DNA of 64,000 bases from Caulobacteraceae bacterium (GTDB lineage Bacteria > Pseudomonadota > Alphaproteobacteria > Caulobacterales > Caulobacteraceae), in NCBI GenBank assembly GCA_947475415.1, contig CANJLH010000013.1, positions 1 through 64,000 on the forward strand, given 5' to 3'. Within the stretch, counting starts at the first letter, position 1, and each line of letters opens with the position of its first letter. A program made the position numbers and the translations under genes. Shown in pieces: positions 55,446 through 63,185 of this stretch. The notes under the pieces were generated by a model. It searched no databases, was not told where the DNA came from, and saw only the letters and a program-made list of their open reading frames with translations.

Positions 55446-56134
55446 GATTCCGCCGGCGCGCCCGCCTCTTCGCCCGGCGGACAGACCAAGCGATAGCCAA
55501 GCCCCCGGGCGGTCTCGATCCGATCAGCGCCGATCTTCTTGCGCACCCGGCCCACGAACACCTCGATAGTGTTGGAATCGCGATCGAAGTCCTGATCATA
55601 GAGGTGTTCGACCAGCTCGGTTCGGCTGATCACCCGGCCCTGATGCATAATCAGGTAGTGCAGCAGCCGGTACTCCAGTGACGTCAGGCGCAGCGGCTCG
55701 CCGTTCACCGACGCCCGCGCAGCACGCGGATCCAGTCGCAGCCCCCCACAGGCGAGATTGGGCGCGGCGTGGCCAGCCGAACGCCGCAATAGCGCCCGCA
55801 GCCGGGCAAGCAACTCCTCGGTGTGGAACGGTTTGGCCAGATAGTCGTCGGCGCCGGCGTCGAAACCCGCGACCTTATCGCTCCAACCGCCGCGCGCGGT
55901 TAGGATCAACACTGGGGTGGTGATTTTTTCCCGGCGCCAGCGTTCCAGCACCGAGACCCCGTCCACCTTCGGCAATCCAAGATCCAGAACCACCGCGTCG
56001 TAGGGTTCGGTCTCGCCGAGAAACTGAGCCTCTTCCCCGTCCGGCGCGTGATCGATGGCGTATCCGGCGTCGCTTAGCGCCAGCTTCAGCTGACGGGCGA
56101 GGTCGGGGTCGTCTTCCACCAGGAGAATGCGCAA
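55442..56134 (-). CDS. PhoP-like OmpR-family response regulator
   Basis: A 230-residue regulator. The receiver has the acidic pair EDD (7-9), Asp50 in VVLDLGLPKVDG, TARGGWSDKVAGFDAGADDYLAKPF; the winged helix has LTSLEYRLLHYLIMHQGRVISRTELVEHLYDQDFDRDSNTIEVFVGRVRKKI. I chose the TTG at 56134 (LRILLVEDDP) with AAGG upstream, because the receiver begins there; the longer frame overlaps the PepSY gene. Gene order PepSY - regulator - kinase is shared by many Caulobacteraceae systems. Confidence 0.92.
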   Translation of the reverse strand: MRILLVEDDPDLARQLKLALSDAGYAIDHAPDGEEAQFLGETEPYDAVVLDLGLPKVDGVSVLERWRREKITTPVLILTARGGWSDKVAGFDAGADDYLAKPFHTEELLARLRALLRRSAGHAAPNLACGGLRLDPRAARASVNGEPLRLTSLEYRLLHYLIMHQGRVISRTELVEHLYDQDFDRDSNTIEVFVGRVRKKIGADRIETARGLGYRLVCPPGEEAGAPAES

Positions 56135-56159
56135 GTCTTGAGCCTTTCCAGTTCGCGGC

Positions 56160-56489
56160 CTAGCCGCCTTGCCGCGCCAGGAGGTTGCCGCTCTCGGCGT
56201 CCACAATGAAGATCACAACGCGCCCGTCCGGTAACTGCCACTGGACGAAGTAGGCCGCGCGGCCAGCGAAGAAATCCTGTGTCGTGTTCAAATGGCGGCC
56301 TGGGGTGCGGCTCGCGATCATCCGCAAGACCTGCGTCAGGGGAATCTGCCGGCCCTCGCGTACGGCTTCCCGGGCGCGATCCTGTTCGTGGCCCTCAGCC
56401 CCGAACGCCGGGAATGGCGGCGCGCAGTCTCCCGCGGACGCCGCCGTCGCAGTCGTCAGTGCGATTAGGGCTGCAAGAAGAGGCTTCAT
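56160..56489 (-). CDS. secreted PepSY-domain-like protein
   Basis: A 109-residue protein with a signal peptide (MKPLLAALIALTTATAASA) and a PepSY-like core (AREAVREGRQIPLTQVL, then AYFVQWQLPDGRVVIFIVDAESGNLL). PepSY modules are thought to inhibit proteases or act as extracytoplasmic sensors. It is the first gene of a three-gene group with the PhoP/PhoQ-like pair, suggesting it modulates that system. An AAAGGCG ribosome site precedes the ATG. Confidence 0.82.
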   Translation of the reverse strand: MKPLLAALIALTTATAASAGDCAPPFPAFGAEGHEQDRAREAVREGRQIPLTQVLRMIASRTPGRHLNTTQDFFAGRAAYFVQWQLPDGRVVIFIVDAESGNLLARQGG

Positions 56490-56561
56490 ACGCCTTTGTC
56501 TATCGGGGCGGCTCTGAACCCTGTGTGAATACCGGATTTACCGCGCGGTGGCGACAACTGC

Positions 56562-57482
56562 TCACCCGCGCCGGCGCGCCTTGTAGGGGCGCGCCACCCG
56601 CCAACCCTCGGCGAAGGCCTCCAGCGACGCGTCAACTGTCTCGGGCAAAGTGATGACCAGGCGGGCGAAGAGGTCGCCGCGCTCGCCGCCGCCCGCATCC
56701 GGCAATCCGCGCCCTTTCAGGCGCAGCCGCGCCCCAGCGTTCGATCCCCGAGGTACAGTCAATGTCACAGGCCCGTCCGGCGTCGGCGCCTCGATCTTGC
56801 CCCCCAGAACAGCGTCATAAACCGTGATCGGGAGGTCCATCACCAGGTCATCGCCCTCGCGCTTAAAGATCGGGTGCGGACGGATGGCGATTTCGATGAA
56901 GGCGTCGCCAGGCCCTGATCGCCCCGGGGAGCCTTGACCCTTCAGGCGCAGCGTCTGGCTGTCGGCGGCGCAGGCCGGGATCGTGACATCGACGGTGCGC
57001 CCATCGGAAAATGCGATCCGCTTTTTGCCGCCGGCGATCGCCTCCTCCAGGTCGATCTCGAGCCGTGCGCGCACATCGGCGCCGCGCTGGGTGAACCCGC
57101 CAAAGGCGCCTCCCCCGCCACCACCGCCGCCGCGAGCGGAACGTCCAAGAAAATCGCCCAGGATGTCATTCAGGTCGACGCCCTCGAAGCCTTCCGGCCG
57201 GCCCGCCTGTCGAAATGGGCCGCCTCCACCCCCGCCCCAACCGCCGCGAAACGTTTCACGGCCATCGGCGTCGATCTCGCCAGCGTCGAATTTTTTGCGC
57301 TTTTCCACGTCCCCCAGGACATCGAACGCCGCGCTGACCCGCTTGAAGCGTTCTTCAGAAGCCTTGTCACCCGGATTGGTGTCGGGATGGTATTGCTTGG
57401 CGAGCCTGCGGAACGCCTTGCGAATCTCGTCGGCGCTGGCCGAGCGAGTCACGCCAAGTTCCAGATAGGGGTCGCGCGCCAA
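56562..57482 (-). CDS. type II J-domain protein (DnaJ/CbpA-like co-chaperone)
   Basis: A 306-residue J-protein: J domain at about 4-70 with the HPD motif (QYHPDTNPGD), a Gly/Phe-rich linker (about 78-135) and C-terminal substrate domains (LRLKGQGSPG, VPRGSNAGARLRLKGRGLP) with no zinc-finger CxxCxGxG repeats. It should deliver substrates to DnaK. The start is TTG at 57482 with AGGTG seven bases upstream. It is divergent neither from nor coupled to its neighbours. Confidence 0.92.
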   Translation of the reverse strand: MARDPYLELGVTRSASADEIRKAFRRLAKQYHPDTNPGDKASEERFKRVSAAFDVLGDVEKRKKFDAGEIDADGRETFRGGWGGGGGGPFRQAGRPEGFEGVDLNDILGDFLGRSARGGGGGGGGAFGGFTQRGADVRARLEIDLEEAIAGGKKRIAFSDGRTVDVTIPACAADSQTLRLKGQGSPGRSGPGDAFIEIAIRPHPIFKREGDDLVMDLPITVYDAVLGGKIEAPTPDGPVTLTVPRGSNAGARLRLKGRGLPDAGGGERGDLFARLVITLPETVDASLEAFAEGWRVARPYKARRRG

Positions 57483-57644
57483 GTTGGTTCACCTTTTGGG
57501 ACGGAACGGATTGTTCGACGCTAGATTGGGCGCTTCGGGCCGCGAAGCAAGTCTCAGTGTTGCAATTTTGGCACAGTCGTACGTTACGCAGGACATGTCC
57601 CGCGGGAGTTCAAACCGAACCGTGCAAGTCCGGCGCCGTGGCGC
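57483..57644. other. intergenic region with palindromes
   Basis: A 162-base stretch upstream of the J-protein gene and downstream of the DUF1476 gene. GGACATGTCC (57591-57600) is a perfect 10-base palindrome, immediately followed by the 8-base palindrome CCCGCGGG (57599-57606). These could be operator sites. No gene or terminator with a T-run was found. Confidence 0.35.
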
Positions 57645-57968
57645 CTATTTGCCCGCCTTCACGCTCTCGCGCGCCTGCGCCAGCAGCTCAGCCATCTTCA
57701 TCCGGACATCGCCTTCGGAAACAGCGACGCCCGCGCCCTTCAGGTCCTCATAGACCTTACGGAACACGTCTTCGTCGCCAGGCTGCTCGAAATCCGACTT
57801 CACAATGACTTTGGCGTAGTCCGCCAAGTGCTGGCCCTCCAGACCCATTAGGCCAGCCGCCCATTCGCCAAGCGCGCGGTTACGGCGGGCGTGGGCCTTG
57901 AAGTCCTGATCCTGGTCGAGCGCGAACTTCTTCTCGAAACCCTGTTCACGTTCGTTGAAGGTGGTCAT
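57645..57968 (-). CDS. DUF1476 protein (F1-ATPase zeta-subunit type inhibitor)
   Basis: A 107-residue helical protein starting MTTFNEREQGFEKKFALDQDQDFKAHARRN, followed by GLMGLEGQHLADYAKVIVKSDFEQPGDEDVFRKVYEDL. This matches the DUF1476 family, whose Paracoccus denitrificans member is the zeta subunit that inhibits reverse ATP hydrolysis by F1. The ATG at 57968 gives the family length. It is divergent from purC, a gene order that recurs in Alphaproteobacteria. Confidence 0.9.
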   Translation of the reverse strand: MTTFNEREQGFEKKFALDQDQDFKAHARRNRALGEWAAGLMGLEGQHLADYAKVIVKSDFEQPGDEDVFRKVYEDLKGAGVAVSEGDVRMKMAELLAQARESVKAGK

Positions 57969-58014
57969 GTGATCCCCGGTAAGCCGATCGGTCGGGCTCA
58001 CATATCCTCCGCGA

Positions 58015-58184
58015 GCGGGCTTCGCAATCGAAACGCGGCATTCGCGCAGGGCGTTTGCGCCAAAGCCCGCGATCCGCTAATTTCCATCGTCCTCAATTTC
58101 CCCGAGGACTCACAACGGCGCGCGCGACGCTACCAACGCGCGCGTTTTTTAATTTCCGAGCTTGGCCCGCCCTTGCCCTCGGAG
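58015..58184 (+). promoter_or_regulatory. structured purC leader with three stem-loops
   Basis: The 227-base gap before purC contains three stem-loops readable on the plus strand. Stem 1 pairs 58015-58022 with 58063-58070, then 58023-58027 with 58055-58059 and 58033-58036 with 58051-58054. Stem 2 pairs 58089-58094 with 58104-58109. Stem 3 pairs 58119-58126 with 58137-58144 and is followed by six T. AATTTCC occurs three times (58079, 58095, 58151). CCGAG at 58156-58160 could pair with CTCGG at 58178-58182 and cover the start of the ribosome site GGAG. It looks like an attenuator or RNA switch, though a small RNA with its own terminator is possible. Confidence 0.55.
58119..58150 (+). terminator. 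intrinsic-terminator-like hairpin in the purC leader
   Basis: CGCGCGCG at 58119-58126 pairs perfectly with CGCGCGCG at 58137-58144 around a 10-base loop, and six T follow (58145-58150). This has the classical form of a rho-independent terminator on the plus strand. No plus-strand gene ends upstream, and purC starts 46 bases later, so it would act within the purC leader or end a short RNA. Confidence 0.6.
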
Positions 58185-58195
58185 AAGGCATCGAG

Positions 58196-58951
58196 ATGAC
58201 CCGCCGCAAGAAGATCTACGAGGGCAAGGCCAAAATCCTCTTTGAGGGGCCTGAGCCGGGAACCCTGATCCAGTATTTCAAGGACGACGCCACGGCGTTC
58301 GACGGCACGAAAAAAGCCGTGCTTGAGGGCAAGGGGGTGATCAACAACCGTATCAGCGAGTTCATCATGACGCGGTTGAATTCCATCGGCATCCAGAACC
58401 ACTTCATCAAGCGCATGAACCTGCGCGAGCAGCTGATCCGCGAGGTGGAGATCATTCCGCTTGAGGTGGTGTGCCGCAACATCTGCGCCGGCAGTCTGGC
58501 CAAGCGCTTCGGCAAGCCTGAGGGCGAAGCCCTGCCCCGCTCAATCATTGAGTTCTACCTGAAGGACGACAAGCTCGGCGACCCGATGGTCACCGAAGAG
58601 CACATCACCGCCTTCAACTGGGCGTCCACCCAGGAGATCGACGACATGATGGCGCTCACCCTCCGGGTCAATGACTACCTGTGCGGCATGTTCGGCGCGG
58701 TGGGAATCACCCTGGTGGACTTCAAGATTGAGTTCGGCCGGGTGTGGGAGAATGACTTCGCCCGCGTACTGCTTGCCGATGAAATTAGCCCGGATTCCTG
58801 CCGGCTGTGGGACTCGGTCACCAATGAAAAGATGGACAAGGACAGGTTCCGCCGCGACCTCGGTGATGTGATTGAGAACTATGCCGAGGTGGCGCGGCGC
58901 CTGGGGATCATGAAGGAGATGCCGACGGTCATTCAGGGGGGGCTCCACTAG
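58196..58951 (+). CDS. purC: SAICAR synthetase (phosphoribosylaminoimidazole-succinocarboxamide synthase)
   Basis: Joins CAIR with aspartate in purine synthesis. The 251-residue protein begins [18 protein letters not shown] and shows [49 protein letters not shown] and [15 protein letters not shown], all PurC signatures. The ATG at 58196 has a GGAGAAGG ribosome site and sits behind the structured leader. It overlaps purS by one base. Confidence 0.97.
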   Translation: MTRRKKIYEGKAKILFEGPEPGTLIQYFKDDATAFDGTKKAVLEGKGVINNRISEFIMTRLNSIGIQNHFIKRMNLREQLIREVEIIPLEVVCRNICAGSLAKRFGKPEGEALPRSIIEFYLKDDKLGDPMVTEEHITAFNWASTQEIDDMMALTLRVNDYLCGMFGAVGITLVDFKIEFGRVWENDFARVLLADEISPDSCRLWDSVTNEKMDKDRFRRDLGDVIENYAEVARRLGIMKEMPTVIQGGLH

Positions 58952-59190
58952 TGCGCGCCAAGGTCCAGGTGTTTTTGAAGCCCGGCGTTCTGGATGTGCA
59001 GGGAAAGGCCGTGGAGCAGGCGTTGCACGGGCTGGGCTGGCCTAGCGTCGCCGACGTGCGGGTGGGCAAGACTATCGAGTTCAACCTGGCCGCCGCCGAC
59101 CCCGCCGCCGCCGAGGTCGAGGTGAAGGCCATGTGCGAGAAGCTGCTCGCCAACACGGTGATCGAAAGCTACCGCGTGGAGCTTGCGTGA
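58951..59190 (+). CDS. purS: phosphoribosylformylglycinamidine synthase subunit PurS
   Basis: The 79-residue PurS subunit bridges PurL and PurQ in FGAM synthetase. MRAKVQVFLKPGVLDVQGKAVEQAL and VRVGKTIEF are characteristic. It starts with GTG at 58951, sharing a base with the purC stop, and its own stop overlaps the GTG of the next gene (GTGA). Confidence 0.96.
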   Translation: MRAKVQVFLKPGVLDVQGKAVEQALHGLGWPSVADVRVGKTIEFNLAAADPAAAEVEVKAMCEKLLANTVIESYRVELA

Positions 59191-59552
59191 GGCCCTGGGC
59201 GTTCGCGGCCCTGATCGTTTTCGCCTGCGGTCCCGCGACGCCTGACGACACGAGCCCGGTCCTGGCCCTAGACTGCACCCTGCCCTTCGAAACCCTCACT
59301 GCGCGGGTGCTGGCCCAGCAGTTGGTGGCGGCGCCGAAGGATTCCGCCCAGCCCTATCGCTTCTATTCCACGCCGGACGGTCGCGGCTCGTACCTGATCA
59401 CCGATCCCGACGCGCCGGCGCACCCGGCGGTGATGCGCCAGGAGGCCGGCGATGGTCAGGTGGTGACCACCGGCTGCGGCTACGGTGATCGGGCGGCCTA
59501 TGATGAACTGTTGAAATACCTGGATGGACTGAAGACCTGGCGCAGGTCATGA
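59187..59552 (+). CDS. possible lipoprotein of unknown function inside the pur operon
   Basis: A 121-residue protein from the GTG at 59187, which overlaps the purS stop by four bases. The N-terminus has a short hydrophobic stretch (WAFAALIVFACGP) ending in Cys13, which could be a lipid-attachment site, although Phe before Ala is unusual for a lipobox. The mature part (LDCTLPFETLTARVLAQQL) includes two further cysteines and is not recognised. It separates purS and purQ. Confidence 0.7.
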   Translation: MRPWAFAALIVFACGPATPDDTSPVLALDCTLPFETLTARVLAQQLVAAPKDSAQPYRFYSTPDGRGSYLITDPDAPAHPAVMRQEAGDGQVVTTGCGYGDRAAYDELLKYLDGLKTWRRS

Positions 59553-59579
59553 CGCCCTGACAATCTTGATGAGCACCCC

Positions 59580-60242
59580 ATGAAAGCCGCCGTCATCGTC
59601 TTCCCCGGCTCCAACTGCGACCGCGACTGCAAGGTCGCGATCGAACGCTCCACAGGCGCCACCGTCGAAATGGTCTGGCACGGAGAAACCGACCTGCCGG
59701 ACGGCCTCGATCTGATCGTGCTTCCTGGGGGGTTCTCCTACGGAGACTACTTGCGCTGCGGCGCCATGGCGGCCCTGTCTCCGGTGATGTCCGAGGTCAA
59801 GGTGGCCGCTGCGCGCGGCGTGGCGATCGTCGGCATCTGCAACGGCTTCCAGATCCTGTGCGAAGCGCATCTGTTGCCGGGCGCCCTCCTGCGAAACGAC
59901 CAGCTCAAATATGTCTGCAAGCCGGTCGAACTCGATATCGTCAACGCCCAGACACGCTTCACCGCTGGTTATGGCCCCCAACGCCAGGCGGTGATGACGG
60001 TCGGCAATGGCGAGGGAAATTTCTTTGCTGATGAGGCGACGCTGAATCGCCTGGAGGGCGAGGGACAGGTGGTGTTCCGCTACCGCGACAATCCCAACGG
60101 ATCCGCCCGCGCCATCGCCGGCATCGTCAACACCGCCGGCAATGTGCTCGGCCTAATGCCCCACCCCGACCGCGCCTTCGAAGCCGAACTCGGCTCCACC
60201 GACGGCGCAACCCTGTTCCGCAGCGCGCTGGCGAGCGCCTAG
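59580..60242 (+). CDS. purQ: phosphoribosylformylglycinamidine synthase glutaminase subunit PurQ
   Basis: The class I glutamine amidotransferase subunit that supplies ammonia to PurL. It starts [17 protein letters not shown], has [13 protein letters not shown], the nucleophile Cys87 in [12 protein letters not shown] and the His/Glu pair region [11 protein letters not shown]. Length (220) fits the family. It is 27 bases after the lipoprotein-like gene and is convergent with the M48 gene, their stops sharing CTAG. purL is not downstream. Confidence 0.97.
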   Translation: MKAAVIVFPGSNCDRDCKVAIERSTGATVEMVWHGETDLPDGLDLIVLPGGFSYGDYLRCGAMAALSPVMSEVKVAAARGVAIVGICNGFQILCEAHLLPGALLRNDQLKYVCKPVELDIVNAQTRFTAGYGPQRQAVMTVGNGEGNFFADEATLNRLEGEGQVVFRYRDNPNGSARAIAGIVNTAGNVLGLMPHPDRAFEAELGSTDGATLFRSALASA

Positions 60243-61834
60243 TCCTTGTCCTTCTTGCGCCCGAAGCCCCCCTTGGCTGCCTCGGCCGCAGCGGTCCCGG
60301 CGATGGCTGCCTGGCAGTCCTTCTTCAAATTGTCGTCGCCGGTGTCGAGGCAGCGCTGCAGATAGGCCTTTGCCGCGGTCAGCCGGCCCGTCGCCGCCGC
60401 GACACCGATCAACGTCGACAGGAACGGCTTGTCGTCGCCCAATCGTTGCGAGCCCTCGTCTATGATCCGCAGCGCCAGGTCCGTCTGCCCGGCGTCCGCC
60501 AGCATCCGGGCGTGGTCCACATAGCCGTCATAGGATTGGTCCGGGCTCTGGTGAGCCCGTTGGAAGAGCTGGTCGCCATGGTCAATGTCATCCATGTCGA
60601 AGCGCACCCTCGCCGCCTCGTTCAGCACCACCGGCGCGTCGCGGTAGGCGGTCTGCCGGGCCTTGGCGAGCTCCAGCTCCGCCCCGGCGTAGTCGCCCTC
60701 CGCGCGTTTGGCCTTCGCCGCCTGCACCGCCGCGACCGCGATCCTGGCCTCGGCGTATTCGCGCGTGGCGCGCACAGCCTTTAGCCAGGTCTGGCGCTCC
60801 GCCCGCAAGGGCAGTCCGTCGGGATAGGCCTCGGTGGAATAGTCCGCGATGCCCTTCTTGCGCTCCTCTGGCGCCCTGTGTTTCGGCCCGCCCTCTGCGC
60901 TCCCAGCAACGCCGATCGCGATCCGTCCGACGCTCTTCAGCAATCCCGCCTTCACGTTGCCGGTCATCAGCGCCTGGGTGGCGCCGGCTGCGGCGGCCCG
61001 CCCCAGTTCCTTCTTCACCTGTTCTTCGAGCACTTCCCGCATCTTCTTGCGGTTGTCCTCGTCGGCCTGAATCGTGTCGAACACACGCGCCGAGGCGGAC
61101 TCAGCGGAAAACGCGGTCAGTTGCGACAGGTCAAACCCCGTCGCGTCGGCTTCGTCCTCCTGATCGCGCGCGTGGCCCGGCTCGACCATGACCGTGTTGA
61201 CGAACCGCAGCAGGTCTCCGGCCGCATTGGCGCGCTTGGTGGCCGCGATCGCCTCGGCGTTCATGCCGCTCGCGCCGCCGCGCATTCCGCCGCGCACCGC
61301 CGAGCCCAGCGCATAGACCTGGCCCAATTGGCTGATCATCTGGCGTCGCCGCTCCGCAGCCGAACCCTTGGCGAAATGGCCCAGGCGCACATGGCCAAGT
61401 TCATGGGCCAGGACAAAGGCCACCTCATCGTCCGACTGCGCATGATCCAAAAGGCCGAACGCCACGATGATCGAACCGTCCGGCAGGGAATAAGCGCTGT
61501 AATAATCCACCGCGATGATGTGGACCTGCAGCGGCTGGCCCTTGGCATAGGGCCAGGTCCCGTCGATCCGGCCAAGCAGCGTCGCCACCTGAGCCTCAGT
61601 CTTCGGCATCCGCAGGCGGGCCGACTGGAACTGCCCCTGGTTCACCGCGTCCGATGCCAGGCCCAGTGCGCCTTCGCCGGACTCGGCCTCGAACTTGCGT
61701 TGCGACACCTGCTTCAGAAAGGTTCCCTTTTTCCCCGAGACCGAGAACCCGCCTCCAGGCAGCGGCAAGGCCGAGGCGGGCTGAGCCAGGGCCAGCATGA
61801 CCGTGGTCAGAAGGGTGGCCGTCCGCCGCACCAT
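60239..61834 (-). CDS. M48-family zinc metalloprotease with TPR-like C-terminus
   Basis: A 531-residue secreted protein: signal peptide ([22 protein letters not shown]), the zinc motif HELGH (His144, Glu145, His148) within [20 protein letters not shown], the later acidic ligand in [14 protein letters not shown] and C-terminal helical repeats ([36 protein letters not shown]). This resembles BepA/YfgC-type periplasmic proteases with a TPR tail. The ATG at 61834 overlaps the stop of the upstream gene (TGATG). The C-terminus is Lys-rich. Confidence 0.88.
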   Translation of the reverse strand: MVRRTATLLTTVMLALAQPASALPLPGGGFSVSGKKGTFLKQVSQRKFEAESGEGALGLASDAVNQGQFQSARLRMPKTEAQVATLLGRIDGTWPYAKGQPLQVHIIAVDYYSAYSLPDGSIIVAFGLLDHAQSDDEVAFVLAHELGHVRLGHFAKGSAAERRRQMISQLGQVYALGSAVRGGMRGGASGMNAEAIAATKRANAAGDLLRFVNTVMVEPGHARDQEDEADATGFDLSQLTAFSAESASARVFDTIQADEDNRKKMREVLEEQVKKELGRAAAAGATQALMTGNVKAGLLKSVGRIAIGVAGSAEGGPKHRAPEERKKGIADYSTEAYPDGLPLRAERQTWLKAVRATREYAEARIAVAAVQAAKAKRAEGDYAGAELELAKARQTAYRDAPVVLNEAARVRFDMDDIDHGDQLFQRAHQSPDQSYDGYVDHARMLADAGQTDLALRIIDEGSQRLGDDKPFLSTLIGVAAATGRLTAAKAYLQRCLDTGDDNLKKDCQAAIAGTAAAEAAKGGFGRKKDKD

Positions 61835-62214
61835 CACTCGGACCGCTTGCAGTCCGCCGCCCCGCCAAGCCCCATGTTCGAGGCCGCATAGGCGGACCCC
61901 TTGTCGCGGGCAGTGGATTGCACCGGTGCGCAGGCGGCCTTGGCCGCATCAGTTTGAACATCCAGGCCGCGCAGGTAGACGACCCGGTCTCCGTGGCGCA
62001 CGCCGATCGAGTTGCCGACGCCATAGCCCACGATCGGCGCCGGCAGGCGCAGATCCGATGCCTTGACCTGACCCAGCGGCTGGCCCTGGTCGTCAAATGT
62101 CCGTAACTCCGGTCGCAGCGCCTTGACCACGCTGCCATGGTCTTGCGCCAGCACCAGCGACGGGACCATCAGCGCCGTCGCAGCAATCAACCTCAATCCG
62201 ATCCTGCTCAACAT
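61834..62214 (-). CDS. secreted hypothetical protein, 126 aa
   Basis: From the ATG at 62214 (GAGGG seven bases upstream) the protein has a signal peptide (LSRIGLRLIAATALMVPSLVLAQ) and a small beta-rich body (VVKALRPELRTFDDQGQPLGQVKASDLRL, GVGNSIGVRHGDRVVYLRG), ending with two cysteines (AACAPVQ, ADCKRSE) that could form a disulfide. No family recognised. Its stop overlaps the start of the M48 protease gene, so the two are likely co-translated and perhaps act together. Confidence 0.7.
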   Translation of the reverse strand: MLSRIGLRLIAATALMVPSLVLAQDHGSVVKALRPELRTFDDQGQPLGQVKASDLRLPAPIVGYGVGNSIGVRHGDRVVYLRGLDVQTDAAKAACAPVQSTARDKGSAYAASNMGLGGAADCKRSE

Positions 62215-62280
62215 CTTCCAGCCCTCATCCGATCGCACCACCGGGAATTGGGTCAACAACACGTCTGGATAGTCAAGGGT

Positions 62281-63138
62281 TCAGCGGCGCGGACGTCGAA
62301 TTGCATCTCCGAACGGAACCACCCTGTTGGCCGCATCATGGCCGATGTCCGCTCTTCCCAGATAGGCCACGCCCGTCCGCGCGCACCAGTCGCGGGCGAT
62401 CTCTTCCTCGGTCATGCCGAACGGCCGGTCGTTTTCCGGGATATCCGAGCAACGGCCCAGCCGCAGGCCAGCCAGGCGGCGCATCTGCGGGTTGGACAGG
62501 ATGTGGCCGAAATAGCGATCGATCCGGTAGTGGTGCTCGGACACCTCCTCCACCATCAGCACATGTCCGGCCAGATCCGGCTCCCAGGGAGTCCCCAGCA
62601 GCTGCGACAGGATGGTCAGGTTGAACGCCGCGGCCGGGACATCCGGCGAAACCGAGCCCTCCAGGGCGACGGCGTCCCGGTCGACCAGCCAGGCCAGGGC
62701 CCGGGTGATAGCCTCATCCCCGCCCGACCGACGCAGATCTTGCCCCATCGGCCCATGGGCGACCTGCCCGAATCCCTTGGAATAGAGCAGCGCCAGCAGG
62801 GTGCCGGCGTCGGAATAGCCCAGATAGGCCTTGTCCGCCGCCGCGGCCCGCAGACCGTCCATGGCGGCCTCCGCGATGCGCACCGCCCCGTAGCCGCCCC
62901 GGGCGAACCACACCGCGTCGATGGCCGGATCATTGGCCACCTCCAGGAACGCCGCCAGCCGCGTCCCGTCGTCGCCGGCGAAATGGCCATGGCTCAGGAA
63001 GCATTGCGGATGAAACATCAGCTCCACGCGCCCATCCGGATACAGCGATGCGGCCAGGGCGGCCAGATCTCGGGCGGTGTCGGCCTCCAGCGGCGAGCCG
63101 GGCGCCACCAGTCCGATGCGGACGGGTTTGACTTTCAC
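62281..63138 (-). CDS. LD-carboxypeptidase (S66 peptidase family)
   Basis: A 285-residue member of the S66 family, which removes terminal D-Ala from peptidoglycan tetrapeptides in recycling. The GTG at 63138 follows GGAGG and gives VKVKPVRIGLVAPGSP. FARGGYGAVRI, the nucleophile Ser109 in LGYSDAGTLLALL, Glu in LMVEEVSEHHYRIDRYFG and His in DIGHDAANRVVPFGD make the Ser-Glu-His set. It is divergent (47 bases) from a Mur ligase gene. Confidence 0.92.
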   Translation of the reverse strand: MKVKPVRIGLVAPGSPLEADTARDLAALAASLYPDGRVELMFHPQCFLSHGHFAGDDGTRLAAFLEVANDPAIDAVWFARGGYGAVRIAEAAMDGLRAAAADKAYLGYSDAGTLLALLYSKGFGQVAHGPMGQDLRRSGGDEAITRALAWLVDRDAVALEGSVSPDVPAAAFNLTILSQLLGTPWEPDLAGHVLMVEEVSEHHYRIDRYFGHILSNPQMRRLAGLRLGRCSDIPENDRPFGMTEEEIARDWCARTGVAYLGRADIGHDAANRVVPFGDAIRRPRR

Positions 63139-63185
63139 CTGCGCCCTCCCTTGGCTCCCCAGCCCCGACCCAATAGCTTGCGGCG

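Noticed and set aside
57647..57664. GGCGCC repeated either side of two bases as a terminator of the DUF1476 gene
   Set aside because: A two-base loop cannot form and no T-run follows on the minus strand.
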